Shown here piece by piece: positions 42,448 to 42,481 of a DNA stretch of 42,481 nt. Made by a program: the position numbers and the translations under genes. Origin of the DNA: an uncultured Muribaculaceae bacterium (GTDB taxonomy: Bacteria; Bacteroidota; Bacteroidia; Bacteroidales; Muribaculaceae); contig CANRCT010000029.1 of NCBI GenBank assembly GCA_947629175.1, positions 1 to 42,481 of the forward strand, given 5' to 3'. Position 1 is the first letter of the stretch, and the number at the start of each line of letters is the position of its first letter. The notes beneath the pieces were generated by a model. That model was given only the letters and a program-made list of their open reading frames with translations, ran no database searches and was not told the DNA's origin.

Positions 42448-42481
42448 AAGGGCTGGCACCTATTGCAGGAGTCAGCCCTTT
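42448..42481. terminator. Hairpin at the right edge of the window
   Basis: AAGGGCTGGC (42448-42457) pairs with GTCAGCCCTT (42471-42480) with one G-U wobble. On the minus strand it is followed by ATTTCG, so it may end a leftward gene outside the window. The esterase promoter must lie between this hairpin and 42332, but no clear -7 box is seen. Confidence 0.65.

Overview
The window looks like a Bacteroidales genome (phylum Bacteroidota), plausibly a Muribaculaceae-like gut commensal. The order is well supported. Promoter-like TAnnTTTG (-7) boxes precede many genes, Shine-Dalgarno sequences are mostly absent, and the mobile element carries Bacteroides-type genes (RteB/RteC-like, DUF3408, DUF1896, DUF3945, mobA/B/C). 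The family is a guess based on the GC-rich chromosomal half and the glycan genes.

Positions 1 to about 21.8 kb are one end of an integrative and conjugative element (ICE) of the CTnDOT/ERL kind, lower in GC than the rest. From the left: a leftward parA-DUF3408-DUF3408 operon; a roughly 360-bp array of short GC-rich repeats directly upstream of parA; a non-coding mobilization control region with helically phased GTCCG repeats, a promoter and inverted repeats (oriT candidate); mobA-mobB-mobC (accessory protein, relaxase, coupling protein); an excision-type operon of two HTH proteins, a DUF4099/DUF3945 protein and an Exc-like topoisomerase; a DUF1896 protein; a 2043-residue methylase-MutS-I-helicase fusion; an RteB-like AAA+ regulator; an RteC-like regulator; and a tyrosine integrase next to tRNA-Ser(CGA), the likely attachment site. 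The tra (mating pore) genes and the other element end must lie left of position 1.

Positions 21.8 to 42.5 kb are GC-rich chromosome. A leftward block holds a GltD-like flavoprotein, a nuclease-helicase fusion, queE, queD and nfnB-nfnA. A rightward block holds uridine kinase, a queuosine-precursor transporter and a HAD phosphatase. Next come a frameshifted GLUG-repeat surface protein, then a higBA toxin-antitoxin locus whose toxin is frameshifted and which is flanked by inverted copies of a ~113-bp repeat. A GH29 fucosidase-GH3 glycosidase-TSCPD operon follows, convergent with fucO (lactaldehyde reductase), and suggests use of host fucosylated glycans. PBP1A and a convergent esterase close the window.

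The most unusual points are: an Exc-like topoisomerase that has lost its catalytic Tyr and several TOPRIM residues; a complete MutS mismatch-recognition domain inside the ICE methylase-helicase; a type Ib partition-like arrangement of ParA, small DUF3408 proteins and an upstream repeat array; an RteB-like regulator without GAFTGA; and the repeat-flanked, toxin-broken higBA.
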